In this document: positions 9,119 to 18,555 of the stretch, piece by piece | Layout of the letters: each line of letters begins with the position of its first letter | How positions within the stretch are numbered: position 1 is the first letter of the stretch | Source of the DNA: Photobacterium damselae | Lineage (GTDB): Bacteria > Pseudomonadota > Gammaproteobacteria > Enterobacterales > Vibrionaceae | Reading direction: 5' to 3' | Assembly: GCF_003026815.1 (NCBI RefSeq) | Contig: NZ_PYOG01000003.1 | Location: 124,001 to 188,000, forward strand | Length of the DNA: 64,000 bases | Translations under genes and position numbers: made by a program | Notes under the pieces: generated by a model | What the model was told of the DNA's origin: nothing | What the model saw: only the letters and a program-made list of their open reading frames with translations | Database searches by the model: none

Positions 9119-10402
9119 TTATTCAGGCTTGCTTTTTTGTGGCTTATTGCGTTTATTATGGCGACGAGTTCGGTTATGAGGAATCGCTTTTTTACCTTCT
9201 TTTGGTGCAGCGCCACCCTCACGCAAGTGTTTTGGTTTATAGTTCAAAATAGAAACAGGCACTGGCTTACGAGGTTCAAAACCTTCAACGACTCGACGTT
9301 CTAATAGATGACCCAAACGGCTTTCAATCATGCACAAGTTTTTGAAATTGTCTTTTGATACAAATGAAATCGCTTCACCTGATGCACCAGCACGACCAGT
9401 ACGACCAATTCGGTGAATATACTCTTCTGCCGGGTATGGCAAATCGTAGTTAATCACGCGTTTTAGGTTGTCAATATCAATACCACGAGCAGCGACACCT
9501 GTTGCCACCATCAGCTTTAATTGGCCTGACTTAAAATCTTCTAATAACTGAGAGCGTACTGCTTGACTACGACCACTATGGAAAGCTTCTGCGTAAATAT
9601 CACGCTTTGCTAATTGTTCTACAAGCTTAGCGGCACCATGTTTAGTCTCAATAAAAATAAGAGCCTGATCCCAATCATTTTCTTTAATCATATGACTAAG
9701 CAATGATGACTTCATATCTTTATCGACAGTCACTAACCATTGTTCAATTTTAGATGCCGCTGCATTACCTTTTGAAATTTCAGATAATTCAATCGGATTT
9801 TCAATCGCAGTTCTTGCTAACTCTCGCACTTGACGAGTCATGGTTGCAGAAAACAGTAATTGTTGGCAGTCTAATGGCAGACGATCCATAACTTTATTGA
9901 TCGCTTCAATAAAGCCCATGTCCAGCATACGGTCAGCTTCATCAAGAACAACCGTTTCTACTTCATCCAAGTGAATTGCACGTTGAGTACACATATCCAG
10001 TAGACGGCCAGGAGTTGCAACTAAAATATCAACCCCTTCAATCAATGCTTGTTTTTGATGCTTATATTCAACACCACCAAACATAGCTAGCGTTTTAATA
10101 TTAAGATGCTTACTGTACTTTTCGATATTTTCTGCAACTTGAGCGACCAATTCACGTGTTGGCGCAAGAATTAGACCTCGAACTCGCTTAGGACGAACTT
10201 TAACGCCATCATTAAAACGCTCTAGCATTGGCAGTACAAAGCTGGCGGTTTTACCTGTACCTGTTTGCGCAGCAGCTAATACGTCTTTTCCCAAGAGGAT
10301 CACAGGAATAGCCTTATTCTGAATTGGGGTTGGCTCGTTATAGCCCAGTTCAGTAACCGCTTGAACGATAGGATCTGATAATCCCAACTTAGAAAATGAC
10401 AT
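9119..10402 (-). CDS. rhlE: DEAD-box ATP-dependent RNA helicase, RhlE type
   Basis: 427 residues from ATG 10402, giving the usual RhlE start MSFSKLGLSDPI; a longer reading frame upstream has no family support. All helicase motifs are present: the Q motif (YNEPTPIQNKAIP), AAQTGTGKT (Walker A), PTRELVAQV, DEADRMLDMGF (DEAD), SAT, and HRIGRTGRAG (motif VI). A short basic tail rich in Arg/Lys/Asn ends the protein and probably binds RNA. It remodels RNA or ribosome-assembly intermediates in the cytoplasm; members are often cold-induced. It is flanked by terminators and is therefore monocistronic. Confidence 0.92.
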   Translation of the reverse strand: MSFSKLGLSDPIVQAVTELGYNEPTPIQNKAIPVILLGKDVLAAAQTGTGKTASFVLPMLERFNDGVKVRPKRVRGLILAPTRELVAQVAENIEKYSKHLNIKTLAMFGGVEYKHQKQALIEGVDILVATPGRLLDMCTQRAIHLDEVETVVLDEADRMLDMGFIEAINKVMDRLPLDCQQLLFSATMTRQVRELARTAIENPIELSEISKGNAAASKIEQWLVTVDKDMKSSLLSHMIKENDWDQALIFIETKHGAAKLVEQLAKRDIYAEAFHSGRSQAVRSQLLEDFKSGQLKLMVATGVAARGIDIDNLKRVINYDLPYPAEEYIHRIGRTGRAGASGEAISFVSKDNFKNLCMIESRLGHLLERRVVEGFEPRKPVPVSILNYKPKHLREGGAAPKEGKKAIPHNRTRRHNKRNKPQKSKPE

Positions 10403-10442
10403 AGTGTATCTCGAGAAATATAGAAAGGGACGGCAAGATAAC

Positions 10443-10480
10443 AAAAAAACTCGCTATAGCCAATTAGCGATAGCGAGTTA
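10443..10480 (-). terminator. Intrinsic terminator after the TMAO-reductase-like gene
   Basis: A 10-bp perfect stem AACTCGCTAT/ATAGCGAGTT is followed by T residues on the minus strand. It lies just past the reductase stop and before the helicase start. Confidence 0.88.
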
Positions 10481-10501
10481 TTAAGGTCTATTTAGAAATC
10501 T

Positions 10502-13168
10502 TTACGCTTTTGCGGCATGTTTATAAAGGAAATCTAAAACTTCTTTTTTCTCTTGGTCATTCAAACCAGCACGAGGGAACATACTTTGCGTAATACCATC
10601 CCACTGTCCTTTAGTGTGTGATGCAGGATCTGGTGCGGCGTGACACATGGTACAACGTTCGTAAAAGATCTTTTCTCCAATGCTTTGTTGCGGCTTATTT
10701 GACACACTTGAATGCATAAATTTATTAATACGCTCAGGAATATTCAAGGTGGCTAAGCTCATCATCATTTGGCAATCACTTTCCGCTACGATGTGTGGTG
10801 GCTCATACGCTTGGTTTGGTGAACATGGATTTGTACACTTTTTATAGTATGCAAGGCACGTATTTGCACTGGTTCCTTGACTCAAACCACCACAAGAACG
10901 ATCCGATGTAATCACATTAATTTGACCGCTATTACAACGACCTAATTTATCCAATTGCATCCATGCGCCTTCATGTAAGCAAGCCACGCCGCGGTGAAGA
11001 TCTTTGGCTAAACGAGCACCACACAACAAGGCTCCACGGCCATTATAAAGTTCAACCAGATCACCATCAGCAATACCTTGAGCCTTGGCATCTTCTTCGT
11101 TGATTAATAAGAACTGTCGTCCATCAACACATTCATAACTGTTAGTGTCAGCATTGGCCATTTGTGAGTGTAAACGCATCCATGGGTGCGGACTTAAAAT
11201 ATGCAACTGACCCTTATCAGCATTACCTAAATACTCAAATGGCTGCATGAAGGTTGGAACAGGAGGACAATCCCAAATATTCATATCCGCAATAGCTTGG
11301 CTATAAAGTTCTATTTTTCCTGACGGTGTATGAAGTGGGTTTTTCTTAGGATCGTCATAGAAAGCACCATGACGCTGCCAATAATCTGCTGATTTAGGTA
11401 CAGGTAAATGGGTTACTCCATCTTTCCAGAACTGATCAAACGGTTTAAGTTTTCCTGCGGTAGAGTTTGCATAAGCTTCTTTGATCAAGCCCATCATATC
11501 TTTACCTGTTGTATACTGCTGCTCAACCCCAAACAGTTTCGCTAAACGACGGAAAATTTCAAAATCATCTAAGCTCTCACCATAAGGTTCAATCACCTGC
11601 TGCATCGCATAGACTTTATCATTACTGTAAGTACCACCAGAGGTAATATCAACTCGCTCTAGTGCTGTTGTTGCTGGCAATACAATATCGGCATAACGAG
11701 CAGAAGCACACCACCAAGTATCCTGACAGACATAGGTTTCTACTTTCTTATTCATCGCATCTAACAGTGCATTTAGGTTTTGCTGGTGCGAGAATAAGTT
11801 ATTACCTGAGTTATAGATCATAGTCACATCAGGGAACGTCAGTGTTTGACCATTATAAGTAAACGCTTTACCTGGGTGTTTCAACATTTCAGCTTGTAAC
11901 ACCACCGGACATCCCGCGCTGACTGCATTATGACCTTGACCAATCGTTACTGGCAGAGCCGCACCTGATTGAGGCATACCACCGTTACCATAGTGCCAAC
12001 TAAAGCCAAAGCCCTCACCTGGTTTACCAATTTTTCCGGCCATCGCAGCAAAGTTAATGATAGCCCAGTGAACCATTTCACCATGATCGGCACGTTGTAA
12101 TGCCCAACCAGCAGCAATTTGCGTTTTCTTATTCTTAAAGAGTTCAGTTAATTGTTTGATTTGTTCGGCACTGATCCCTGTTATCATCGCCGCCCATTCA
12201 GGAGTCTTCGGAATACCGTCTTTCGTACCCAGTAAATATTCAACATACTGAGGATAACCGACGGTATATTTATTCACATACGCTTCATCAACCAAGTTTT
12301 TATCATGGAGGTGATAAGCCATTGCATTAAATAACGCAGTATCGGTTCCTGGTGTAATTGAGATCCACTCACTACCTAAATTTTCATCAGTGGTGGTTCG
12401 TTGCGGGTTGATGGAGATGAATTTGATCCCTTTCTTTTTCCACTCAAGCCAATGGCTTTGCATTTGATGATCTGCAACGCGGAATTCAACCCGGTTTGTT
12501 TTCCACGGATCGGCACCCACTAAAACAAACACTTCGGTATTTTTCTCAATAACTGGCCAAGCAGTCTGAGGTGAATATACTTCCATATCGCCAACAATGT
12601 GCGGCAGAATAACCGTTGATGCGCCAGCTGAATAATCACCGATAGTCGTACTGCAACCGCCAATTAAGTTAAAAAAGCGACCTTGAACCACAGGTGGTCG
12701 TAATAGACCGGTATTAGACCAACCATCATAAGACGAGTCAAAGATACCCTGATTACCTTTTGTTTCAATGGTATGTAAAATCGCATTCGCTGTTAATTGT
12801 AAAGCGGTTTCCCAACTAACACGAACAAACGGTTCTTTACCCCGTAATTCAGGTTTGGTATTTCCGCCTAAATTTTCTAAATACGATTTACGTACCATTG
12901 GATACTGAATGCGAGTTTTATTATAAGTGCGACTTAATAGCCCTTTTAACAGCATTTCGGTAGGGAGAGGATCAATCTCTTTTCTTGGCTGAATACCAAC
13001 CAATACCCCTTTTTTCACGACGGCATAAAATGGTCCCCAATGCGAAGCACTTGGAATCAAAACGGTATCGTCGGCAAAGGCATAATCCAGTGGAAATAAA
13101 GTAAGGCCATTTGCTGCAATAGCGGTAGCAATAGCCGACTTTAGGAATGAACGACGAGAAACGTCCAT
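10502..13168 (-). CDS. Tat-exported molybdopterin TMAO/DMSO/biotin-sulfoxide reductase family enzyme with C-terminal cytochrome c domain
   Basis: 888 residues. The N-terminus carries a twin-arginine signal (SRRSFLKSAIA). The body is a single-subunit bis-MGD enzyme of the TorA/TorZ/BisC type; GDYSAGAST holds the presumed Mo-ligand Ser. Family segments ILPHIVGDMEVY, GWALQRADHGE, DIVLPAT and HEGAW follow in order. TorA/TorZ normally end near 810-850 residues. Here about 65 residues are added, with a CTMCH heme motif at about residue 839, followed by a segment (GQWDGI...PRAGL) like the C-terminal monoheme domain of TorC/TorY. The enzyme therefore probably accepts electrons through its own heme. 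The substrate is likely TMAO or another N- or S-oxide, but this is not proven. No torC, torD or regulator is adjacent. Confidence 0.9.
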   Translation of the reverse strand: MDVSRRSFLKSAIATAIAANGLTLFPLDYAFADDTVLIPSASHWGPFYAVVKKGVLVGIQPRKEIDPLPTEMLLKGLLSRTYNKTRIQYPMVRKSYLENLGGNTKPELRGKEPFVRVSWETALQLTANAILHTIETKGNQGIFDSSYDGWSNTGLLRPPVVQGRFFNLIGGCSTTIGDYSAGASTVILPHIVGDMEVYSPQTAWPVIEKNTEVFVLVGADPWKTNRVEFRVADHQMQSHWLEWKKKGIKFISINPQRTTTDENLGSEWISITPGTDTALFNAMAYHLHDKNLVDEAYVNKYTVGYPQYVEYLLGTKDGIPKTPEWAAMITGISAEQIKQLTELFKNKKTQIAAGWALQRADHGEMVHWAIINFAAMAGKIGKPGEGFGFSWHYGNGGMPQSGAALPVTIGQGHNAVSAGCPVVLQAEMLKHPGKAFTYNGQTLTFPDVTMIYNSGNNLFSHQQNLNALLDAMNKKVETYVCQDTWWCASARYADIVLPATTALERVDITSGGTYSNDKVYAMQQVIEPYGESLDDFEIFRRLAKLFGVEQQYTTGKDMMGLIKEAYANSTAGKLKPFDQFWKDGVTHLPVPKSADYWQRHGAFYDDPKKNPLHTPSGKIELYSQAIADMNIWDCPPVPTFMQPFEYLGNADKGQLHILSPHPWMRLHSQMANADTNSYECVDGRQFLLINEEDAKAQGIADGDLVELYNGRGALLCGARLAKDLHRGVACLHEGAWMQLDKLGRCNSGQINVITSDRSCGGLSQGTSANTCLAYYKKCTNPCSPNQAYEPPHIVAESDCQMMMSLATLNIPERINKFMHSSVSNKPQQSIGEKIFYERCTMCHAAPDPASHTKGQWDGITQSMFPRAGLNDQEKKEVLDFLYKHAAKA

Positions 13169-13495
13169 AGTAGCTCCTATCTATCTTTGTTATTTTCGAC
13201 TCATCCTACTCCTTGTTAAAACCCTATAAAAAGTAGCATTAATTCAATCAATGTTTTTATAAATCATTCATTAAATATAGAAATCATTAATATAAGCAAA
13301 AATAATCTTATAAAACAGATCAATAGAACAATGCTCCTTAACTAATTGATAGTATTGTCAAAATAAAAACCAATGCAGACATCTTATATTGTAGTTAAAT
13401 CCAACATTAACAATGTTTACAAACATGGTATTTATTAATGGATTATAAATAAAAGCACTCAATAATAATTGAATGCTTGCAGTTAAATAAATTGA
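13169..13495 (-). other. Intergenic region (327 bp), AT-rich
   Basis: No credible reading frame. It holds the terminator of the upstream amidohydrolase gene (13447-13479) and presumably the promoter of the reductase gene. I looked for an FNR-type TTGAT-N4-ATCAA palindrome and found only half-sites and wrongly spaced copies. Confidence 0.6.
13447..13479 (-). terminator. Intrinsic terminator after the AstE/AspA-like gene
   Basis: An 11-bp stem (one wobble) AAGCATTCAAT/ATTGAGTGCTT, read on the minus strand, is followed by a T-rich run 20-50 bp past the stop. Confidence 0.75.
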
Positions 13496-14509
13496 TCAAT
13501 GAATTAAACGGACTACGAGGGAGCCCACTTCGCGCAATGATTCAATATTAAAGCTTAATACAATCCCTTCTTTGGGTGTGTAATAACGATGAGCTTCTTG
13601 CCCAAAAATATCATATTGAATGGCGACTAACTGCTCTGCTTCGACTTTCTCTAATAATGTCACTTGAGGAATAATAAAACCGCCAGTCAGAGCCCGAATT
13701 GAAGTCACTTCTTTTCCTTCAATCAATGCAGCTCTTATCGGTTCTTCTCGTTCTTCTGTTACGGCAATATTATACTGCTCTAATACTCGCCAAATCCCAT
13801 TCACTGCCCGTTCAATAAACTCTAACTCAGTGATACGACCACATCCAACCTCAATGGTAATTGATGGAATTTGATGTTGATTCCATACCGTTTCTAATAC
13901 CCCTTCTGCACCTGGATCATCCAAAATCACATCAGGCTCTATCAATCGAGCCATTGTAACCGCATCAGACAGTCGATAATCGGCAAAAACGTAAAGAGGA
14001 TAACAGGTTCCAGATGTTTGAGTATGCAAATCAATGGCTAAATCTGCATTAGGATGTAATAAATGAGACCATATTGCAGCTAAATATTGCTCTGCAGCAT
14101 TCCCATTTTTATTACCAGGGAAATAGCGGTTTAAATTTATCGAAGAGAGATCCAAATCAGAACTAAAAAAATCTCGATGATGATGTAATACGCCAGATAA
14201 ATTAACAATAGGAACGACAACAACAGTCCCTTGGATATTTTCAATATTTTCTTGTAATTCTCGAATACACTGTTGAGCCGCTAATATTCCATTAAACTCA
14301 TCACCATGAACTCCAGCGGTAATACATAAACGCTTACCTTCTTTAGCCCCCTTAAAGACCCATACTGGCAATAAGTTATTTTGTGCTAAAGCATTAGAAG
14401 ATGCACTAAACCAAAACTGATGGCAACCTACTGGTAAATCAGACACATTTAAATGAGATATAACAGGTATAGATTGAAGAGTATCCCCTGTATATATTGT
14501 TTGAGCCAT
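13496..14509 (-). CDS. Succinylglutamate desuccinylase/aspartoacylase-family zinc amidohydrolase
   Basis: 337 residues of the M14-like AstE/AspA fold. Zinc ligands are visible in GVHGDEFNG (His, Glu) and later in AIDLHTQ (His). The probable general base Glu is in SITIEVGCG. The family removes acyl groups from N-acyl amino acids. The C-terminal beta domain (about 250-337) is typical of the subset found beside transporters. It lies 74 bp after the YfcC-type carrier on the same strand, so the pair may import and deacylate an N-acyl amino acid or small peptide-like substrate. The exact substrate is unknown. True AstE context (arginine succinyltransferase genes) is absent. Confidence 0.85.
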   Translation of the reverse strand: MAQTIYTGDTLQSIPVISHLNVSDLPVGCHQFWFSASSNALAQNNLLPVWVFKGAKEGKRLCITAGVHGDEFNGILAAQQCIRELQENIENIQGTVVVVPIVNLSGVLHHHRDFFSSDLDLSSINLNRYFPGNKNGNAAEQYLAAIWSHLLHPNADLAIDLHTQTSGTCYPLYVFADYRLSDAVTMARLIEPDVILDDPGAEGVLETVWNQHQIPSITIEVGCGRITELEFIERAVNGIWRVLEQYNIAVTEEREEPIRAALIEGKEVTSIRALTGGFIIPQVTLLEKVEAEQLVAIQYDIFGQEAHRYYTPKEGIVLSFNIESLREVGSLVVRLIH

Positions 14510-14526
14510 AACAAATCCTTAAAACT

Positions 14527-14556
14527 GAAAAGGCGCACTGCTTTAGTACGCCTTTA
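14527..14556 (-). terminator. Hairpin between carrier and amidohydrolase genes
   Basis: A 10-bp stem AAGGCGTACT/AGTGCGCCTT (one G-T pair) is followed by TTTTC on the minus strand. It may reduce rather than abolish readthrough into the amidohydrolase gene. Confidence 0.6.
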
Positions 14557-14583
14557 AATTGAACAATCATATCCCTAAATGAC

Positions 14584-16128
14584 TTATACAAAGCCTGCGA
14601 GATGAGCACTTATAACCACTATGCTGGCCGTCACGAAAAGTAACAGCATAAAACGCCAACAGAAACGAGCCCAATCACCCCAGTCGATACGACACACACC
14701 AAGTGTTGCCATTAACGGAGCTGAAGTTGGCACAATCACATTGGTAAAACCATCACCTAACTGGAATGCGAGAACACTCACTTGACGAGAAATGCCAGCA
14801 ATATCACCTAGAGGGGCTAATAAAGGCATAGTTAGTGCAGCTTGGCCAGATCCCGATGTTACAAAGAAATTAAAAATAGATTGGAACAGATACATCATCC
14901 AAACAGCGGCCACATCAGGAATACCGCTGATTACACTGCCTGCACTATTTAGAATACTATTAAGGACACTTGGCGTTGTTGCAGACCCATCACCCAAGAT
15001 CAACAATACCCCTTTGGCACACCCCACTAATAGAGCAGGAGCAAGCATTGTTCCAGCCCCTTCTTTAAATGACGCTGCAATATCATTTAAGCGCATACCG
15101 TTTAGTTTGAATACAACCCCGATAATACCGGCAATAAAGCCCATAGTGAAAAATTGAGAGGCGATTTCAGGGATATACCAAGCATGAACAACCACGCCCC
15201 AAACAACCCATACAGTAGTAAAGACAACCGTTGCAATGACCAGGGTATAGCCAAGACACCAATCTGACTTTTGCACTTCCGCATTATGCTCTCGCATTGA
15301 AGCATCAGTACGGCGACTGTAAGAAAGCTCAGGGTTTTTCTTAATTCTCGCCGCATAACGCATGGTATAAAGCATACCTAGCAGAGTAAAACCAACCCAC
15401 ATTGGAATTCGAACTTCCATACCAGAAAGAACTGGAATCCCTGCAATACCTTGTGCGATAGCGACTGAGAATGGATTCATCCAAGATGTTGCAAAACCAA
15501 TTTGAGTCGCAATATAGGTCACCATTACGGTGGTAATACCGTCGTAGCCTAATCGCAGCATCAAAGGAGCAATGATCATCGCAAAAGCAATCGCCTCTTC
15601 TCCCATACCAAACACGGCACCACCGAGAGAAAACAGCAAAAACAAGGTTGGAATAAAGAAGCGATCATTACCCTTTGTCTTATCAATAAGAACCAAAATG
15701 CCGTTATCAATAGCTCCCGTTCGCATCACAACTCCGAACGCACCGCCAATAACCAGCATAAACATGATAACGCCAATGGCAGAACCCCATTTACTGCCAG
15801 AAACCAAGCCCTCAAAGACAAAGTTCATTAAGCCAATGCCACCACCAGAGGCAAAAAAGCCAACTGAATTATAAACAGGCTCACCTTGATCGTTTAATGC
15901 GACTTTGAATGACTCAGGGTCAACAACCGAACGTGTTTTTTCAACACCATCGACAACATAACTGATTTCTTGTTGAGTAAAACTTCCTGCGGGAATGAGG
16001 TAGGTTAGAACAGTTGCGAATACACCGACTAAAAAGATAAGAATAAAGGTATCAGGTATTTGCCACTGTTTTTTCTTTGATCCAGTAGATCCTTTTTCGT
16101 TTGATACGGCTTGCAAAATATAATCCAT
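14584..16128 (-). CDS. YfcC-family (DcuC/ArcD-like) membrane carrier
   Basis: 514 residues with about 12 membrane helices. The short cytoplasmic N-terminus is followed by PDTFILIFLVGVFATVLTYLIPAGSF, which is typical of the YfcC/C4-dicarboxylate-anaerobic-carrier group. GGAFGVVMRTGAIDNGI and PTSAPLMATLGVC are further family signatures. Relatives carry basic amino acids, peptides or dicarboxylates; the cargo here is unknown. It is the first gene of a two-gene unit with the AstE/AspA-like amidohydrolase, so an N-acylated amino acid is a reasonable guess. It is divergent from pcp, which encodes a peptidase releasing pyroglutamate. Confidence 0.87.
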   Translation of the reverse strand: MDYILQAVSNEKGSTGSKKKQWQIPDTFILIFLVGVFATVLTYLIPAGSFTQQEISYVVDGVEKTRSVVDPESFKVALNDQGEPVYNSVGFFASGGGIGLMNFVFEGLVSGSKWGSAIGVIMFMLVIGGAFGVVMRTGAIDNGILVLIDKTKGNDRFFIPTLFLLFSLGGAVFGMGEEAIAFAMIIAPLMLRLGYDGITTVMVTYIATQIGFATSWMNPFSVAIAQGIAGIPVLSGMEVRIPMWVGFTLLGMLYTMRYAARIKKNPELSYSRRTDASMREHNAEVQKSDWCLGYTLVIATVVFTTVWVVWGVVVHAWYIPEIASQFFTMGFIAGIIGVVFKLNGMRLNDIAASFKEGAGTMLAPALLVGCAKGVLLILGDGSATTPSVLNSILNSAGSVISGIPDVAAVWMMYLFQSIFNFFVTSGSGQAALTMPLLAPLGDIAGISRQVSVLAFQLGDGFTNVIVPTSAPLMATLGVCRIDWGDWARFCWRFMLLLFVTASIVVISAHLAGFV

Positions 16129-16511
16129 TATTATCAGTAAAATCTGTATAATATATCATCTATTTCGCTTTAAAATGCAATTGCTATTTGTTGAAAACTT
16201 TAACAATATCTCTTTTTATAACAATTAGTTGCCTTATCAATTATTCCTATTTGAGATGCTTTTTGGATATTAATTCATTTTCTATTCTTAAATTTATTTA
16301 ATTACATTTGATTTAGAAAATAAGATCGGGAGAAATCCAAAAATCTATTACACTCTCACCCGCTAGGATAAGTGCAATATGCCGATTCAATGCAATTAAA
16401 ATGCATCATGATTTGATAAGCTGTACGTTATCTCGCGTTAATCTATACCCAATTTTTATTCACAACTTTTATTCACAGACATAGTTTACGAACACTTATT
16501 AGGGAAGATCG
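16129..16511. other. Divergent intergenic region (383 bp) between yfcC-like gene and pcp
   Basis: AT-rich control region for two diverging genes. A direct repeat TTTTATTCACA (16454-16464 and 16467-16477, 13-bp period) lies about 40 bp before pcp. An ATGCA...TGCAT inverted motif lies near 16390-16406. No reading frame is supported. These could be regulator sites, but nothing identifies the regulator. Confidence 0.5.
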
Positions 16512-17150
16512 ATGAAAAAAGTGTTAATTACAGGATTTGAACCTTTTGGCGGGGCAAGCATAAATCCAGCACTTGAAGCGGTAAAACAACTGGAAGCAAT
16601 CTCTTTTACTAATGCTACTGTTGTTACTTGCCAAGTTCCTGTTGCTCGTTTTAAAGCTATTGATACGGTTATCAGTGCCATTGAGTACCATCAACCTGAT
16701 ATTGTTATTACCATTGGCCAAGCAGGTGGTAGAGCAGCAATAACTCCAGAGCGAATTGCGATCAATATTGATGACTTTCGAATTACAGATAATGATGGAA
16801 ACCAACCGACGGATCAGCCTGTTATTGAGCAGGGGCCCGATGCCTATTTTAGCACCCTACCAATAAAAGCCATCACACAGGCTTTACAGCAACAAGGGAT
16901 CCCATGTCAGGTCTCTAATACCGCAGGAACCTTTGTTTGCAATCATTTATTTTATGGTATTCAGCACTATCTTCGTGACTCAAACACAAAACATGGCTTT
17001 ATTCATATCCCTTTACTTCCGGAGCAAGCACCAGCAGGTGATCAACCTAGCATGTCTTTAGATACCATTGTGTTAGGGCTTAAAATAGCCATTGAGGCAA
17101 CAGTCAGTAACGAACAAGACATTTCAGTTGGTGCTGGAACCATTTGTTAA
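16512..17150 (+). CDS. pcp: Pyrrolidone-carboxylate peptidase (pyroglutamyl-peptidase I)
   Basis: 212 residues, the standard length. This cytosolic cysteine peptidase (family C15) removes N-terminal pyroglutamate from peptides. The start [14 protein letters not shown] is conserved. The catalytic triad is visible: Glu in [13 protein letters not shown], Cys in [15 protein letters not shown] and His in [20 protein letters not shown] provides the RBS region. The gene is alone and diverges from the YfcC-type carrier. Both may serve use of peptides or acyl-amino acids. Confidence 0.95.
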   Translation: MKKVLITGFEPFGGASINPALEAVKQLEAISFTNATVVTCQVPVARFKAIDTVISAIEYHQPDIVITIGQAGGRAAITPERIAINIDDFRITDNDGNQPTDQPVIEQGPDAYFSTLPIKAITQALQQQGIPCQVSNTAGTFVCNHLFYGIQHYLRDSNTKHGFIHIPLLPEQAPAGDQPSMSLDTIVLGLKIAIEATVSNEQDISVGAGTIC

Positions 17151-17313
17151 AGCATCAATAAGACAGGTTTGAAACGACTACCGAAATTAGCAACAAGCAT
17201 CTGATTTATGGTGTTAATTTTTGGTAGTCCTGTCATCAATTTCAAGGAAAACCTCGCAAAATACTCAATCATGTTCCACACTTAAAGTGTACTAGCAGGA
17301 TAGGAGTACGCTT

Positions 17314-18072
17314 ATGTCTACAAGACTAAACGAAACCATCAGTTTAGAATTGCAGATTCAGTCGGCTGTCAGGGAGATGATCGCCTTTACTGAGCTCAGT
17401 AGTAAATCCAGCACCTATCAGGATCGTCTTCAAGGTGCTATTCACCATACTAAGATTCTATTGACTCTAAGTCTGATGACCCGTGCTTTTTTTAGTGAAG
17501 CACAAAATACCGCTAACAAATTACTTAACATTGAGCAGCGATTTTATGATTTTGAGTACGTTATTCAGCGCTCAATAACTTCGTATACTTTATCGTGCCG
17601 CGATCCGTCTTTACAGCAAGCAATCGCTCACAACAAAGCCAGTATGGTGAATGAAGCTGAGATACTTAACTACCTTAGCCAGCCATTAAGTCTTGATGTA
17701 GAAAATATGATTGCGGCCCTTGCAACCAAACACGTTAAAACTCTGGCGCTTGAATTTTCACTTCATGAAGACATTGATAATCAAATTGATGAGGCTTTTT
17801 GCCATACCCTAACTAGCTTATGGCTCGATCTTGGATTTTGCTTATCAGAAGATGCTACCTGCCGCTTGCTTGAACAGATCATTCATTCAAGAACTGGTAC
17901 CATGTGTCTGCTATTTTTAAATATGACCGAACATCATCGAGAGCGAGAAGCCGTTAGATTGTATTTCGCTGAAATTGATAAATTTTATGCGGCTCTCACA
18001 GCCTCAGGACTAAAGCGCGGAATTAAGTTTTTAAACCACATAACCAAAAATCCAGATAGCGATGATAAATAA
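17314..18072 (+). CDS. Hypothetical all-helical cytoplasmic protein
   Basis: 252 residues. I do not recognise it. There is no signal peptide or membrane segment. The predicted character is almost entirely alpha-helical, with Leu/Ala/Glu heptad-like stretches and several Cys residues (about 95, 163, 176, 183 and 195), none in a metal-binding pair. The start has AGGAGTACGCTT upstream (GATAGGAG). The closing region is charged (NPDSDDK). It is a single gene with its own downstream hairpin terminator. It could be a regulatory or scaffold protein, but no function is claimed. Confidence 0.75.
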   Translation: MSTRLNETISLELQIQSAVREMIAFTELSSKSSTYQDRLQGAIHHTKILLTLSLMTRAFFSEAQNTANKLLNIEQRFYDFEYVIQRSITSYTLSCRDPSLQQAIAHNKASMVNEAEILNYLSQPLSLDVENMIAALATKHVKTLALEFSLHEDIDNQIDEAFCHTLTSLWLDLGFCLSEDATCRLLEQIIHSRTGTMCLLFLNMTEHHREREAVRLYFAEIDKFYAALTASGLKRGIKFLNHITKNPDSDDK

Positions 18073-18193
18073 TTTATATCAATACAACCGTATTTCTGAG
18101 GATATATCCACAACACAGATGACAGATATGGCATATAATGCTCGGGTAATCACAGCTACTTTAACTAGCTGATAGATTTTCCATTCAGATTTT

Positions 18194-18228
18194 GTCCCGC
18201 AATGATATTCACTGCGGGATTTTTTTTA
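18194..18228 (+). terminator. Intrinsic terminator
   Basis: Stem CCCGCA/TGCGGG is followed by nine T residues, about 120 bp past the stop of the helical hypothetical protein. Confidence 0.85.
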
Positions 18229-18295
18229 TCGCAATCAAAGTCTCTATTTCCATTGGTTGAACTCTGCTCTTACTCAACCAATGGTAACAAATAAC

Positions 18296-18514
18296 TTAAT
18301 CGATTTTATTTTCAACTCGGGTTTGAGTCTGTACTGTCTCTTCATTTTTAACCGTGGTTGCCTGAGTCGTCTCCGGCTCATCTCGCATAGCTTTTTGAAA
18401 GCTTTTTAGTGCATAGCCTAAATCACTGCCAACGGTTCTTAACTTTTTCGTACCGAAGACTAGAACACAAATAACGCCAATAATAAGCAATTGAGCAACA
18501 CTAATACCACCCAT
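18296..18514 (-). CDS. Sec-independent translocase subunit, TatA/TatE type (orphan)
   Basis: 72 residues with the TatA/E layout: a short N-terminal periplasmic tip, one membrane helix (about 5-20), a FGTKKLR hinge, the amphipathic helix [18 protein letters not shown], and an acidic disordered tail. It multimerises to help folded Tat substrates cross the inner membrane. No tatB or tatC is nearby, so this is probably a TatE-like paralogue of a full tat operon elsewhere. The Tat-dependent reductase at 10.5-13.2 kb is a local candidate substrate. TatA and TatE cannot be separated by sequence alone. Confidence 0.9.
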   Translation of the reverse strand: MGGISVAQLLIIGVICVLVFGTKKLRTVGSDLGYALKSFQKAMRDEPETTQATTVKNEETVQTQTRVENKID

Positions 18515-18555
18515 CGCAAACCTCTTTTATATTATTAAATAGTTACTTAATACAA

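Noticed and set aside
13169..13495. FNR box before the reductase gene
   Set aside because: Only half-sites and a wrongly spaced TTGA-N8-TCAA were found.
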